Below, one piece after another: positions 28,940 through 38,017 of a DNA stretch of 38,725 nucleotides. Both the position numbers and the translations under genes were made by a program. The DNA is from Hoeflea sp. BRH_c9 (lineage in GTDB: Bacteria; Pseudomonadota; Alphaproteobacteria; Rhizobiales; Rhizobiaceae): NCBI GenBank assembly GCA_000961635.1, contig LADQ01000209.1:1-38725 (forward strand), read 5' to 3'. The notes beneath the pieces are model-generated. The model was not told where the DNA came from. It did not search any database and saw only the letters and a program-made list of their open reading frames with translations. Numbering within the stretch: the first letter of the stretch is position 1; every line of letters begins with the position of its first letter.

Positions 28940-30314
28940 GTAATTACCCACCCCTGGATCCGTGATTTCCGGTGCTTCTATCGGCTTATGCCAAGACGGA
29001 TGCTATGACCTGGAAGGGGTTTGCGCCTTTGAGGCGGGCGGTGTCGACGGTCGTGCGTATGTTCGCCTCGGCTTGGGCGGCCCACATTGCGCGATATCCG
29101 TTTGTCACCTTTCGCTGAATGACGCAGGGACGGAGCTTTCGCTCGGACGTGTTGTTGGTGACATCGACCTCTCCCGGATAGTCTCAAAACGTCAGCAGCT
29201 GATCGCGGGCCCGCCCGATTTTGGCCTGGAGCTTTTGGGCCAGTTCGCATGACGTCGGGGTGCATAGAAGCCCTGCAAGCTCTTTGTCGAATTTGCGCTT
29301 CTTGCTTGCCACGGTGGAGGCGGCGAATGTGCTTATGGCTCTGGAGAAATCAAACACACGGCCAAACCAAAGCCGGAAGCGAAAAGGCAGATCATCCTCG
29401 CCATGCTCCAGCGCAAAGGCTGTATCACGCGCCAGATGTGCAAGGCAGGTTTGATGTCGATGGCCGTGAGATTGCTGGGCTGAATACCGATCAGATATCC
29501 ATACCTCGGGCACATGGCCGCCCATGGTCTCGTGAACGACCCGTGCAGCACGGGAGTAATCGGGCTGGTGGACAACGGCATCCTTGAAATGAAACACCCA
29601 GTGCTGAGCATTCGTGCCCTCGATACGCACACCGGTTTCGTCGCTGGCGACAACGCGGGCGGTGCGAAGGCTGGCCTTGGCGGCTTGTGCGGTGGCCTTG
29701 AAGTTCGGGCGGGAGCGGGCAAACATGTTCATGATTGCGCCCTCGCTCACATTGAGGCCGAAGATATCCTTGAACACACCGCTCAGGCGCTCGTAAGACA
29801 ATGCGTGAAAGCCCTTGAGGTAGATCGCCAGCGCGTGAATACCCGGGCCGAACGGTGTCGCGGTCGCAACGGCGGGTGCGGTGGCCTTTGTCATGGTGCC
29901 GCAATGCGGACAATGACAGGAAAAACGCCGGTGCCGGATGACATGAGGGCGGATCGCAGGAATATCGATCTCGTCATAGGCCCCGGTCAGCACCATGGTA
30001 TCATCGCCGGAAAACGAATGGCCACATCTCTTGCAGGCGGTGGGTTCATGATCGCGAAACACATCGGTAATATCCGCCAGCACCCGGTTGTGGGGCTCGT
30101 GCCCAGGCTTGGCTCCACCCGGTCGTGAGTTGACGCGTTTCTCTTTCTTGTCCGTCGAGGGCGGCTTGGAAGACGTCCGAGAATCCTTGGCAGGACGCTG
30201 GAGCCGAAGCACCATCTCGATCAATTCGTCCTTGCTCAGCTGCTGCAAATCAGTCCGATCCATACCATCATGGATTCAGACATTGTGGCGCATGGCAAGG
30301 GGGTGAGTAATTAC
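28940..30314 (-). mobile_element. IS66-family element (single-transposase type) with 8-bp TSD
   Basis: Ends GTAATTACCCACCCC / (minus) GTAATTACTCACCCCC, starting with GTAA as usual for IS66; flanked by perfect 8-bp direct repeats CCAACAAG at 28932-28939 and 30315-30322. Confidence 0.9.
28986..30263 (-). pseudogene. IS66-family transposase (TnpC-like) with in-frame TGA at 29184-29186
   Basis: QLSKDELIEMVLRLQ...SRTSSKPPSTDKKEKRVNSRPGGAKPGHEPHNR...RDQLLTF-TGA-DYPGEVDVTNNTSERKLRPCVIQRKVTNGYRAMWAAQAEANIRTTVDTARLKGANPFQVIASVLA*. Confidence 0.88.
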
Positions 30315-30528
30315 CCAACAAGTGCTACGGGCATATCTTTGCTCTACTCCGAGATAGTGAAGGATCTTTAGAATTCCAAATTTTTTAATGGAACTGAATA
30401 TCGGTTTCGGGAGATATTATGCTTTCAGCGTGCTGTATTGCATCCACAAGTATGTTAGATTTATATTCAATGTAAATCCCCAAGTAATTTTAGTCTCAGC
30501 TATCATAATCTGACAATCATTACAGGGG

Positions 30529-31476
30529 TTATTCTGCCAGAATGCAGGCTACCTGACGTCTGGCGACAAGCCGTTCGGCAGGGATTACTTTCGCGCATTT
30601 CGGTATGGCGATCGGGCAGCGCGGATGGAAGGCGCAGCCGCTGGGAATGCTGAGCGGTGAAGGCAATTCACCCTCAAGCTGCACCCGCTCGCGTTTCTTG
30701 GCCGGGTCGGCAACCGGAGTGGCCGACAGCAGCGCCTGCGTGTAAGGATGTTTAGGCGCCGCGAACACGGTTTCCGCCGGCCCCGATTCCACCGGCCGTC
30801 CGAGATACATCACCATCACCTCGTCGGCGATGTGCTTGACCACCGAAAGGTCATGGCTGATGAACAGGTAGGCAAGGCCGAATTCCGCTTGCAGGTCGAT
30901 GAGCAGGTTGAGCACCTGGGCCTGGATTGAAAGGTCCAGCGCCGAAACCGGCTCGTCAAGCACCAGGATCTTCGGATTGAGCATCAACGCCCGGGCGATG
31001 GCAATTCGCTGCCGCTGGCCGCCCGAAAACATGTGCGGGTAGCGATCATAGTGTTCTGGCCGAAGTCCCACCCGCTCCATCATGGCGCGCGCCTTCTGGC
31101 GTCGTGTCTCCGCATTGTCGGCGGTGTTGATCTTGAGCGGCTCCTCGAGGATCGATCCGACTTTCTGACGCGGGTTGAGCGAGCCATAAGGATTCTGGAA
31201 TACGATCTGCACGGTGCGGCGAAGATCCTTGTCAGTGTGAACGGCAGGCCTGCCGTCAATGGTCAGGAAACCGGAACTTGGCTCCTCGATCATTGTGACA
31301 AGACGCGCCAGTGTTGACTTGCCACATCCGGATTCACCCACCACGGCAAGCGTCTTGCCTGGTGTCAGCTCGAAACTGACGCCATTGAGCGCGCGCACCA
31401 ACGCAGGCGCTCCGAAGACGCTGCGCTTGACTTCATAGGTCCGGGTCAGATCCGTGGCTTGAAGAACCGTGCTCAT
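30529..31476 (-). CDS. dppF: dipeptide/oligopeptide ABC transporter ATP-binding protein
   Basis: VVGESGCGKSTLARLVTMIEEPSSG...RRTVQIVFQNPYGSLNPRQKVGSILEEPL...FSGGQRQRIAIARALMLNPKILVLDEPVSALDLSIQAQVLNLL; start MSTVLQATD at 31476. Confidence 0.93.
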   Translation of the reverse strand: MSTVLQATDLTRTYEVKRSVFGAPALVRALNGVSFELTPGKTLAVVGESGCGKSTLARLVTMIEEPSSGFLTIDGRPAVHTDKDLRRTVQIVFQNPYGSLNPRQKVGSILEEPLKINTADNAETRRQKARAMMERVGLRPEHYDRYPHMFSGGQRQRIAIARALMLNPKILVLDEPVSALDLSIQAQVLNLLIDLQAEFGLAYLFISHDLSVVKHIADEVMVMYLGRPVESGPAETVFAAPKHPYTQALLSATPVADPAKKRERVQLEGELPSPLSIPSGCAFHPRCPIAIPKCAKVIPAERLVARRQVACILAE

Positions 31477-32474
31477 ACCGTTATCTCCCGCGCCTGGGTG
31501 CCATCTGCGGGCGCGCCGTTGATGAGCGGGTGATTGCACAGGGCATGGCCCAGCTCCGGCCCCTGGCGGTGGGCGCTGCTGCGGCAGCTTGCGGTGGCGT
31601 AGGCGCAACGCGGTTCGAAAAGGCATCCTGGCGGCCGGTCGAACTGGCCCGGAACCACGCCGGGAATCGAGGGCAAATGCCCGCGTCCGGTGGCCCGTTC
31701 CGGCAGGGCCGACAGCAGGGCTGCGGTATAGGGGTGATGCGGATCGGAAAACAGATCCTCGACCGATTGTTCTTCAACCTTCTGGCCGGCATATTGCACC
31801 TGCACCCGATGCGCCATCTGCGCCACCACGCCCATGTCGTGAGTGATCAGAACCAGCGCCATGTCGAACTCGGCGCAGAGGTCACGCAGCAAATCCAGGA
31901 TCTGCGCCTGGATGGTCACATCGAGCGCCGTCGTCGGCTCGTCCGCGATCAACAGCTTCGGCCGGCAGGACGCCGACATTGCAATCATCACCCGCTGGCT
32001 CATGCCGCCTGACAATTGGTGCGGATAGGCCGAAAGGCGTTGTTCCGGTGAAGGAATGCCGACCGCTTGCATCAACTCGATCGCGCGGGCCTTTCGCTCG
32101 GTGCGGCCAAGCCGGGTGTGGCGCTTGAGCATTTCGCCGATCTGGAACCCCACTGTAAAGCACGGATTCAGGCTCGACATCGGCTCCTGAAAGATCATCG
32201 CGATGTCGCGGCCGATGATGCTGCGCTTGTCCCGATCCGACATCGTCAGCAAATCCTTGCCGTCGAACCGCATGACATCGGCCGTCACCGACGCCGTGTC
32301 CGGCAACAGTCCCATCAGCGCGAGCATGGCCACCGACTTGCCCGAGCCGGATTCGCCGACAATGGAAAGGATCTCGCGACCGTCCACATTCAGGTCCACC
32401 CCGTCGACTGCCCGGAACGGTCCCGATACGGTGTCGAAGCTGACGGTCAGGTTTTTGATTTCGAGCAGGGACAT
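31473..32474 (-). CDS. dppD: dipeptide/oligopeptide ABC transporter ATP-binding protein
   Basis: [58 protein letters not shown]...[19 protein letters not shown]-type motifs; [22 protein letters not shown]. Confidence 0.93.
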   Translation of the reverse strand: MSLLEIKNLTVSFDTVSGPFRAVDGVDLNVDGREILSIVGESGSGKSVAMLALMGLLPDTASVTADVMRFDGKDLLTMSDRDKRSIIGRDIAMIFQEPMSSLNPCFTVGFQIGEMLKRHTRLGRTERKARAIELMQAVGIPSPEQRLSAYPHQLSGGMSQRVMIAMSASCRPKLLIADEPTTALDVTIQAQILDLLRDLCAEFDMALVLITHDMGVVAQMAHRVQVQYAGQKVEEQSVEDLFSDPHHPYTAALLSALPERATGRGHLPSIPGVVPGQFDRPPGCLFEPRCAYATASCRSSAHRQGPELGHALCNHPLINGAPADGTQAREITV

Positions 32475-33379
32475 CAGCTTTTCTTCAGTTTTGGATCGAG
32501 CGCGTCACGCAGACCGTCACCCATCAGATTGATGGCCAGCACGGTGATCAGAATGGCCAGGCCGGGCAGAGTAACCACCCACCAGGCCCGCAGAATGAAT
32601 TCACGTGCTTCAGCCAGCATCGATCCCCATTCAGGCGTCGGCGGCTGGGCACCCATGCCCAGAAAGCCCAGCGCTGCGGCGTCCAGAATCGCCGTCGAGA
32701 ACGACAGCGTCGCTTGCACGATCAGCGGCGCCAGACAATTGGGAAGCATGGTGAGAAACATCAGTCGCGCCGAACCTGCGCCGGCCACACGTGAGGCGAT
32801 CACATATTCCCGGTCCCGCTCGGACATCACCGAGGCGCGAGTCAGGCGGACGAAATGCGGCTGCAGGATCAGCGCAATGGCGATCATCGCATTGAGCAGG
32901 CCAGGTCCGAGTATCGCCACCAGAACCAGCGCCAGCAGCAGCGACGGAAACGCCAGGATCACGTCCATGATCCGCATGATCACGGTATCAACCCAGCCCC
33001 GAAAATAGCCGGCAAGCAGTCCGATTATCACGCCGCTGGTAACGGAAAGCACCACCACGAACAGGCCGATGAACAGCGAGAACTGCGCTCCGTACATCAG
33101 GCGCGAGAGTATGTCCCTGCCCACCGCGTCGGTCCCCAGCAAGTAGGTCAGACTACCCCCCTCCTGCCAGAATGGCGGCACCAGAAACGCATCGCGGTTT
33201 TGCACGCTTGGCGAATGTGGCGCTATCAGCGGCGCGAACACCGCTATGAATACGATGAACGAAAAAATCACCAGCCCGATCACGGCTCCGCGGTTCTGGC
33301 TGAAGTAGTACCAGAATTCGGAAAATCGGCCACGGCGTAGCTGCGTTTGCACGGGGGGTGTGGTGGTTGTGTCGGTCAT
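32474..33379 (-). CDS. dppC: dipeptide ABC transporter permease
   Basis: FWYYFSQNRGAVIGLVIFSFIVFIAVFAPLIAPHSP...LLGTDAVGRDILSRLMYGAQFSLFIGL...REYVIASRVAGAGSARLMFLTMLPNCLAPLIVQATLSFSTAILDAAALGFLGMG. Confidence 0.95.
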   Translation of the reverse strand: MTDTTTTPPVQTQLRRGRFSEFWYYFSQNRGAVIGLVIFSFIVFIAVFAPLIAPHSPSVQNRDAFLVPPFWQEGGSLTYLLGTDAVGRDILSRLMYGAQFSLFIGLFVVVLSVTSGVIIGLLAGYFRGWVDTVIMRIMDVILAFPSLLLALVLVAILGPGLLNAMIAIALILQPHFVRLTRASVMSERDREYVIASRVAGAGSARLMFLTMLPNCLAPLIVQATLSFSTAILDAAALGFLGMGAQPPTPEWGSMLAEAREFILRAWWVVTLPGLAILITVLAINLMGDGLRDALDPKLKKS

Positions 33380-33388
33380 GCCGCAACC

Positions 33389-34393
33389 TCAGTGTCTGAT
33401 TCGCGGATTGATCAGGCCATACAGCAAATCAACGACGAGATTGACGATCATGATGACGCCGGCAATCAACAGCAGTCCGCCCTGCACTACCGAATAATCA
33501 CGCTTGAAAACCGAATCGACCATCCACTTGCCGATGCCCGGCCAGGAAAAGATTGTCTCGGTCAGGATTGCACCAGCCAGCAAAACGCCCACCTGAAGGC
33601 CAATGGTTGTGATGACCGGGATCAGCGCATTACGCAATGCGTGCAAGCCGATGACCCGTCGCGGCGGTAGGCCTTTGGCACGCGCTGTGCGAACATAATC
33701 CTCGCCCAGCACCTCAAGCATCGCCGATCGCGTCTGCCGTGCGATCACCGCAAGCGGGATCGTCGCCAGCACAATGGTCGGCAGCACCAGATGGCTGAGC
33801 GCGGATCTGAAAGCGCCGGACTGCCCGGACAGAAGACTGTCGATCAGCATGAAGCCGGTCACCGGTGGGAAAAAATACACCAGCGAAATCCGCCCGGAGA
33901 CGGGGGTCCATTGCAGGATCCCGGAAAAGAAGATGATGAGCAGCAGCCCCCACCAGAAGATCGGCATCGAGTATCCGACCAGAGCGGTGCCCATCACGGT
34001 TTGATCGAGCCAGGTGCCACGCTTGACGGCGGCCAGCACTCCGGCCGGAATCCCCACCAGTGTGGCCAGGATAATGGCGCACAACGCCAGTTCAATGGTC
34101 GCAGGAAACAGTGTCATGAACTCATCGAGCACCGGCCGTTTGGTGACAATCGAGGTACCGAAGTCGCCTGTCACGATGTCGCTCAGATAATTGAAATATT
34201 GAATTGGCAAAGGCTTGTCGAAACCGAGCGAAGCCTGCAACTCCGCATACCGTGCGGGGTCGATGCCACGCTCGCCGGCAAGCAGCATGATCGGATCGCC
34301 CGGCAACAGCCTGATGAAGGCGAAGGCCACGATGGAAACCCCGATGAAGGTCGGAATCAGAAGGCCTAGACGGGTAAGGAAAAATCGCAGCAT
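33389..34393 (-). CDS. dppB: dipeptide ABC transporter permease
   Basis: MLRFFLTRLGLLIPTFIGVSIVAFAFIRLLPGDPIMLLAGERG...LGEDYVRTARAKGLPPRRVIGLHALRNALIPVITTIGLQVGVLLAGAILTETIFSWPGIGKWMVDSV. Confidence 0.95.
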   Translation of the reverse strand: MLRFFLTRLGLLIPTFIGVSIVAFAFIRLLPGDPIMLLAGERGIDPARYAELQASLGFDKPLPIQYFNYLSDIVTGDFGTSIVTKRPVLDEFMTLFPATIELALCAIILATLVGIPAGVLAAVKRGTWLDQTVMGTALVGYSMPIFWWGLLLIIFFSGILQWTPVSGRISLVYFFPPVTGFMLIDSLLSGQSGAFRSALSHLVLPTIVLATIPLAVIARQTRSAMLEVLGEDYVRTARAKGLPPRRVIGLHALRNALIPVITTIGLQVGVLLAGAILTETIFSWPGIGKWMVDSVFKRDYSVVQGGLLLIAGVIMIVNLVVDLLYGLINPRIRH

Positions 34394-34406
34394 GTGATCA
34401 CTGGCA

Positions 34407-34433
34407 ATGGGGGCGCCCGCTGAGCGCCCCCAT
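34407..34433 (-). terminator. intergenic hairpin between dppA and dppB
   Basis: ATGGGGGCGC-ccgctga-GCGCCCCCAT, 10-bp perfect stem immediately 3' of dppA on the transcribed strand. Confidence 0.65.
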
Positions 34434-34447
34434 CTGTCCTGTTCTGA

Positions 34448-36043
34448 TTATTCGGCGATATCGACACCGGTGAACCAATGGCCACCGAGCGGATCCATCA
34501 CGTAACCGGAAACCTTCTTGCTCATCGGCATGAAGACCACGGAGTGGGCGATGGTCGCCCACGGCGCCTCACGCTTGAAGACCACCTGGGCTTCCTCATA
34601 GAGCTTTGTGCGCTCTTCCTTGTTGGAAACCGTCTTTGCTTTCTGGATCAGCGCTTCGAACTCTTCGTTGCACCATTGCGCACGGTTAGAGCCACCGACG
34701 CCATCACAACCCAGCAGCACGGCGAGGAAGTTGTCGGGATCGCCATTGTCGCCGGTCCAGCCGAGCAGCACTGCGCCATCGCGGTCCTTGGCCTTTGATT
34801 TGTCGAGATACTCGCCCCATTCGTAGGAGACGATTTCGACGTCTACGCCAACCTTGGAGAAGTCTTCCTGAATGACTTCCGCCATGCGGCGGGCATTCGG
34901 ATTGTAGGGACGCTGCACCGGCATCGCCCAGACCTTCATCGAAAGATCTTTTACGCCCTCAGCCTCGAGCATGGCCTTGGCGGCTTCCGGATCATAGGCA
35001 TCGTCTTCGACGGCGTCGTTGTAAGACCACATCGTTGGCGGGATCGGGTTCTTGGCAGCCTCGCCGGAGCCCTGGAACACGGCGTCCAGAATGGCCTGCT
35101 TGTTGATCGCCATGTTCAGCGCCTTGCGGACTTTGGCGTTGTCGAACGGCGCAACGAGCGCATTATAGGCCAGGTAGCCTACATTGAGGCCTTCCTGCTG
35201 CATCAACTGAATATCGTCGTTCGACTTGAGCGCTTCCAGATCGGCCGGGTTCGGATACGGTGCCACGTGGCATTCTCCGGCTATCAACTTCTGCTGACGC
35301 ACGGATGCATCGGTGGTGATGGCGAACACCAGATCGTCAATCTTTTCCTTGCCAGCCCAGTAGTCAGGATGCGCCTTGTAGCGGATCACGGCGTCGGGCT
35401 GATAGGCAACGAATTGGAACGGACCTGTGCCGATCGGCTTCTGGTTGAGATCCGAAACATTGCCGTCGGCCTCAAGCTTGTCGGCATATTCCTTCGAAAC
35501 GATCGAAGCAAAATCCATAGCCATGTTGGCGATGAACGGCGCTTCCGGACGATTGAGTATGAACTTGACCGTCATGTCGTCGACCTTCTCGATCCCCTTC
35601 AGGAGATCAGGCATCGACATTCCGTTGAAGTACTCCCAACTTGCGCCTTCCACGTATTTGTTGAACGAATTCTCTTCCTTCAGCTGGCGCTCGAACGAGA
35701 AAATCACATCGTCGGCGTTGAGATCACGCGACGGAGTGAAGAACTCGGTGGTGTGGAACTTCACACCCGGACGAAGCTTGAATGTGTATTCAAGTCCATC
35801 GTCGGAAACTTCATAGCTCTCGGCGAGGCCGGGCTTGGTGTCTGTTGTGCCTATGTTGAATTCAACCAATCGGTTGTAGATATTTTTCGACGAGGCGTCG
35901 AAGGTCGTTCCCGATGTATAGAGAGCGGGATCAAAACCTTCCGGTGACCCTTCCGAGCAATAGACCAGCGTCTTGGCTTGCGCTGCTGATGCAAGCATCG
36001 CTGCAAGCGCGGTGGTGGCCAAAAGTGAATTTAGCTTGTTCAT
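34448..36043 (-). CDS. dppA: dipeptide ABC transporter periplasmic substrate-binding protein
   Basis: MNKLNSLLATTALAAMLASAAQAKTLVYCSEGSPEGFDPALYTSGTTFDASSKNIYNRLVEF...GWTGDNGDPDNFLAVLLGCDGVGGSNRAQWCN; start at 36043. Confidence 0.94.
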   Translation of the reverse strand: MNKLNSLLATTALAAMLASAAQAKTLVYCSEGSPEGFDPALYTSGTTFDASSKNIYNRLVEFNIGTTDTKPGLAESYEVSDDGLEYTFKLRPGVKFHTTEFFTPSRDLNADDVIFSFERQLKEENSFNKYVEGASWEYFNGMSMPDLLKGIEKVDDMTVKFILNRPEAPFIANMAMDFASIVSKEYADKLEADGNVSDLNQKPIGTGPFQFVAYQPDAVIRYKAHPDYWAGKEKIDDLVFAITTDASVRQQKLIAGECHVAPYPNPADLEALKSNDDIQLMQQEGLNVGYLAYNALVAPFDNAKVRKALNMAINKQAILDAVFQGSGEAAKNPIPPTMWSYNDAVEDDAYDPEAAKAMLEAEGVKDLSMKVWAMPVQRPYNPNARRMAEVIQEDFSKVGVDVEIVSYEWGEYLDKSKAKDRDGAVLLGWTGDNGDPDNFLAVLLGCDGVGGSNRAQWCNEEFEALIQKAKTVSNKEERTKLYEEAQVVFKREAPWATIAHSVVFMPMSKKVSGYVMDPLGGHWFTGVDIAE

Positions 36044-36500
36044 GGGATATCCCCTATGTTTGTTCGCGTGGTTTGTGCTTTCACCCGGGAATGCAACTCC
36101 ACCCCCTAGCTTGCGGCGATCAAAGGCCAATCAACAAATCAATGCAAGGTACATTCCTGTCTTTCTTGGCCGTTTTGGCGCAATAATTCGACAAGGGTCG
36201 CTCACATTGCATGCTATTTGCATCATTTTCGGCTGGAACGGTCGAAAAAGAGTCAAAAATCGGTAAAAATGCTGCAGCCAGCCAAAAAGCGACCACCACG
36301 TAATTCCAATTCAAAGAGGCCCTCCTTTGTCATCAGCGCCCAGTAAATGGGTCCCATTCGTTTGGGAGGACGTGCATGACTTCTTGCTCGAACGGGTGGC
36401 AGGCGGCGGCGGAAGCCTGGTAGATCCGAAATTTGCCAAGCGCCATCGACGCGTTGGATGGGCCAATCCACGACCGCGTCGCACCGAGGGAAAGGCACCA

Positions 36501-37948
36501 GGGAGTGGGAAAAAGGTGGGGGTAAGAACCTTCAGGTAATCGAGTCCTTTTCTGGAAAGGGCACTCGGTGATGGGACAATTGAGGATGAAGGTTTGGGTT
36601 GAGGTTATCGGCACTGATGGCGTTTCGCAGTGTCGAGAGATTGCGATCGTCGGCCGCAGTGTCGACGGAGTGGGTCTCGACGCGCTCGGCCTGTCCCTTG
36701 AGGAAGGCAAGGCGATACTGTGCCGCCTGCAAGAAGAGCTTACGCAGTTTCAGGTGGATCAAGCCAGTAGGCAGGATAGGAAATGTCACGACTGTGGCCG
36801 CCTTCAAAGGGTTCATGACTATCGATCTCGCACGGTCCATTCGCTCTTCGGTGTTTGTCACCTGCGGGTGCCTCGGTTCCGCAGCTGTACCTGCGGAAAG
36901 CTGGCAAAGACGAACACCGGAAACATCGAGACCTTGTTGAAGGGCAGAGCGACGCCGGAATTGGAGCTCGTACAAGCTGAGCTCGGTTCGCGCCTGTCGT
37001 TTCGTGAAGCAGCTTGTGTACTCGATCTTTTTGTACCGACTGCGCGGCCACACAATCATCGAACTGTCGTCAATCGGCTCGCCAAGGTGGCCGATCAGAT
37101 CGAAAAGTGGGATGCCGCGAGTCCCTATCGCATGAGCCGGGCCGGCGGATCCCCCATTTCCGTCTTCATTGATGGCGCCTATATCCGTGCAGTTCCCGGA
37201 TATCAGAGCCGGCATTTCGAAATCGCCATGGGACGCGTTGTTTCACCGGGGCGGCTGCCGCGTCAGTTCGCGGCCGCACCGCATGTGACCACCGGCAAGC
37301 ACGATGCGGTTCGTGCCGCAATGCGTGCGCAAGGATGGCTGCCTGGCCGCGACGTCACTGTTTTCAGCGACGGAGACGTCGGGCTGCAAAGCATCGTGCT
37401 CAGTGCAACAAGGCAGCCCGTGACGCATATTCTTGACTGGTTCCATCTGTCGATGCGGCTCCGGCACATCGAACAGACGTGGCAAGGCCTCAGTCATATC
37501 GGCGATCTGAGCATCTATCTTCGAGATGTTGCGGTTGATGTGCCGAGGCTTCGCCATCTGCTTTGGAGCGGCTACGTCAGGGAGGCGACGAAAGCCGTGA
37601 AGAATATGCTCTACCAGTTGGAGCAGCACGCCACGCTTCGTGACGCCAACCAAAAGCTCAAGCGATTGTCCGTATTGATCAGCAATCTCCGGTCCTACCT
37701 GGTCCAGAATACAACGTCGATTGTCGACTATTGCCATCGATATCGGTCGGGTCAGCCGATATCGAGTTCTCCGGCCGAAAGCGCCGCCAATAGCCTCGTG
37801 AACGCTCGGATGAACAAGAAGCGGCAGATGCGTTGGTCTCCTGCCGGTGCCCATCGGGTATTACAGGTTCGGGCAGCGGTTGCCGATGGTCGGCTCAAGC
37901 AAGCTAAGTTTGCCCTTGCGGCTTGACCCCCAGCTTTTTCCCACTCCC
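36501..37948 (+). mobile_element. ISKra4-family element
   Basis: Terminal repeats GGGAGTGGGAAAAAGGTGGGGGTAAG (left) and, on minus strand, GGGAGTGGGAAAAAGCTGGGGGTCAAG (right) bracket the transposase ORF. Confidence 0.85.
36568..37926 (+). CDS. ISKra4-family transposase
   Basis: CHDCGRLQRVHDYRSRTVHSLFGVCHLRVPRFRSCTCG...LGSRLSFREAACVLDLFVP...FIDGAYIRAVPGYQSRHFEIAMGRV...VFSDGDVGLQSIVLSATRQPVTHILDWFHLSMRLRHIEQTWQG...SPAESAANSLVNARMNKKRQMRWSPAGAHRVLQVRAA. Confidence 0.9.
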   Translation: MMGQLRMKVWVEVIGTDGVSQCREIAIVGRSVDGVGLDALGLSLEEGKAILCRLQEELTQFQVDQASRQDRKCHDCGRLQRVHDYRSRTVHSLFGVCHLRVPRFRSCTCGKLAKTNTGNIETLLKGRATPELELVQAELGSRLSFREAACVLDLFVPTARPHNHRTVVNRLAKVADQIEKWDAASPYRMSRAGGSPISVFIDGAYIRAVPGYQSRHFEIAMGRVVSPGRLPRQFAAAPHVTTGKHDAVRAAMRAQGWLPGRDVTVFSDGDVGLQSIVLSATRQPVTHILDWFHLSMRLRHIEQTWQGLSHIGDLSIYLRDVAVDVPRLRHLLWSGYVREATKAVKNMLYQLEQHATLRDANQKLKRLSVLISNLRSYLVQNTTSIVDYCHRYRSGQPISSSPAESAANSLVNARMNKKRQMRWSPAGAHRVLQVRAAVADGRLKQAKFALAA

Positions 37949-38017
37949 CCAATTCGGCGCATTCTTACGATTTAAGGGTCTTCCTCACTTTGTGTGATTC
38001 ATCGGCTGTTAGCGCCG

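Noticed and set aside
29184-29186. In-frame TGA of the IS66 transposase as a selenocysteine codon
   Set aside because: No SECIS-like structure identified and no selenoprotein precedent in IS66 transposases; a nonsense mutation is simpler.
32067-33008. 313-aa plus ORF opposite dppD/dppC
   Set aside because: Antisense shadow across two confirmed genes on the other strand.
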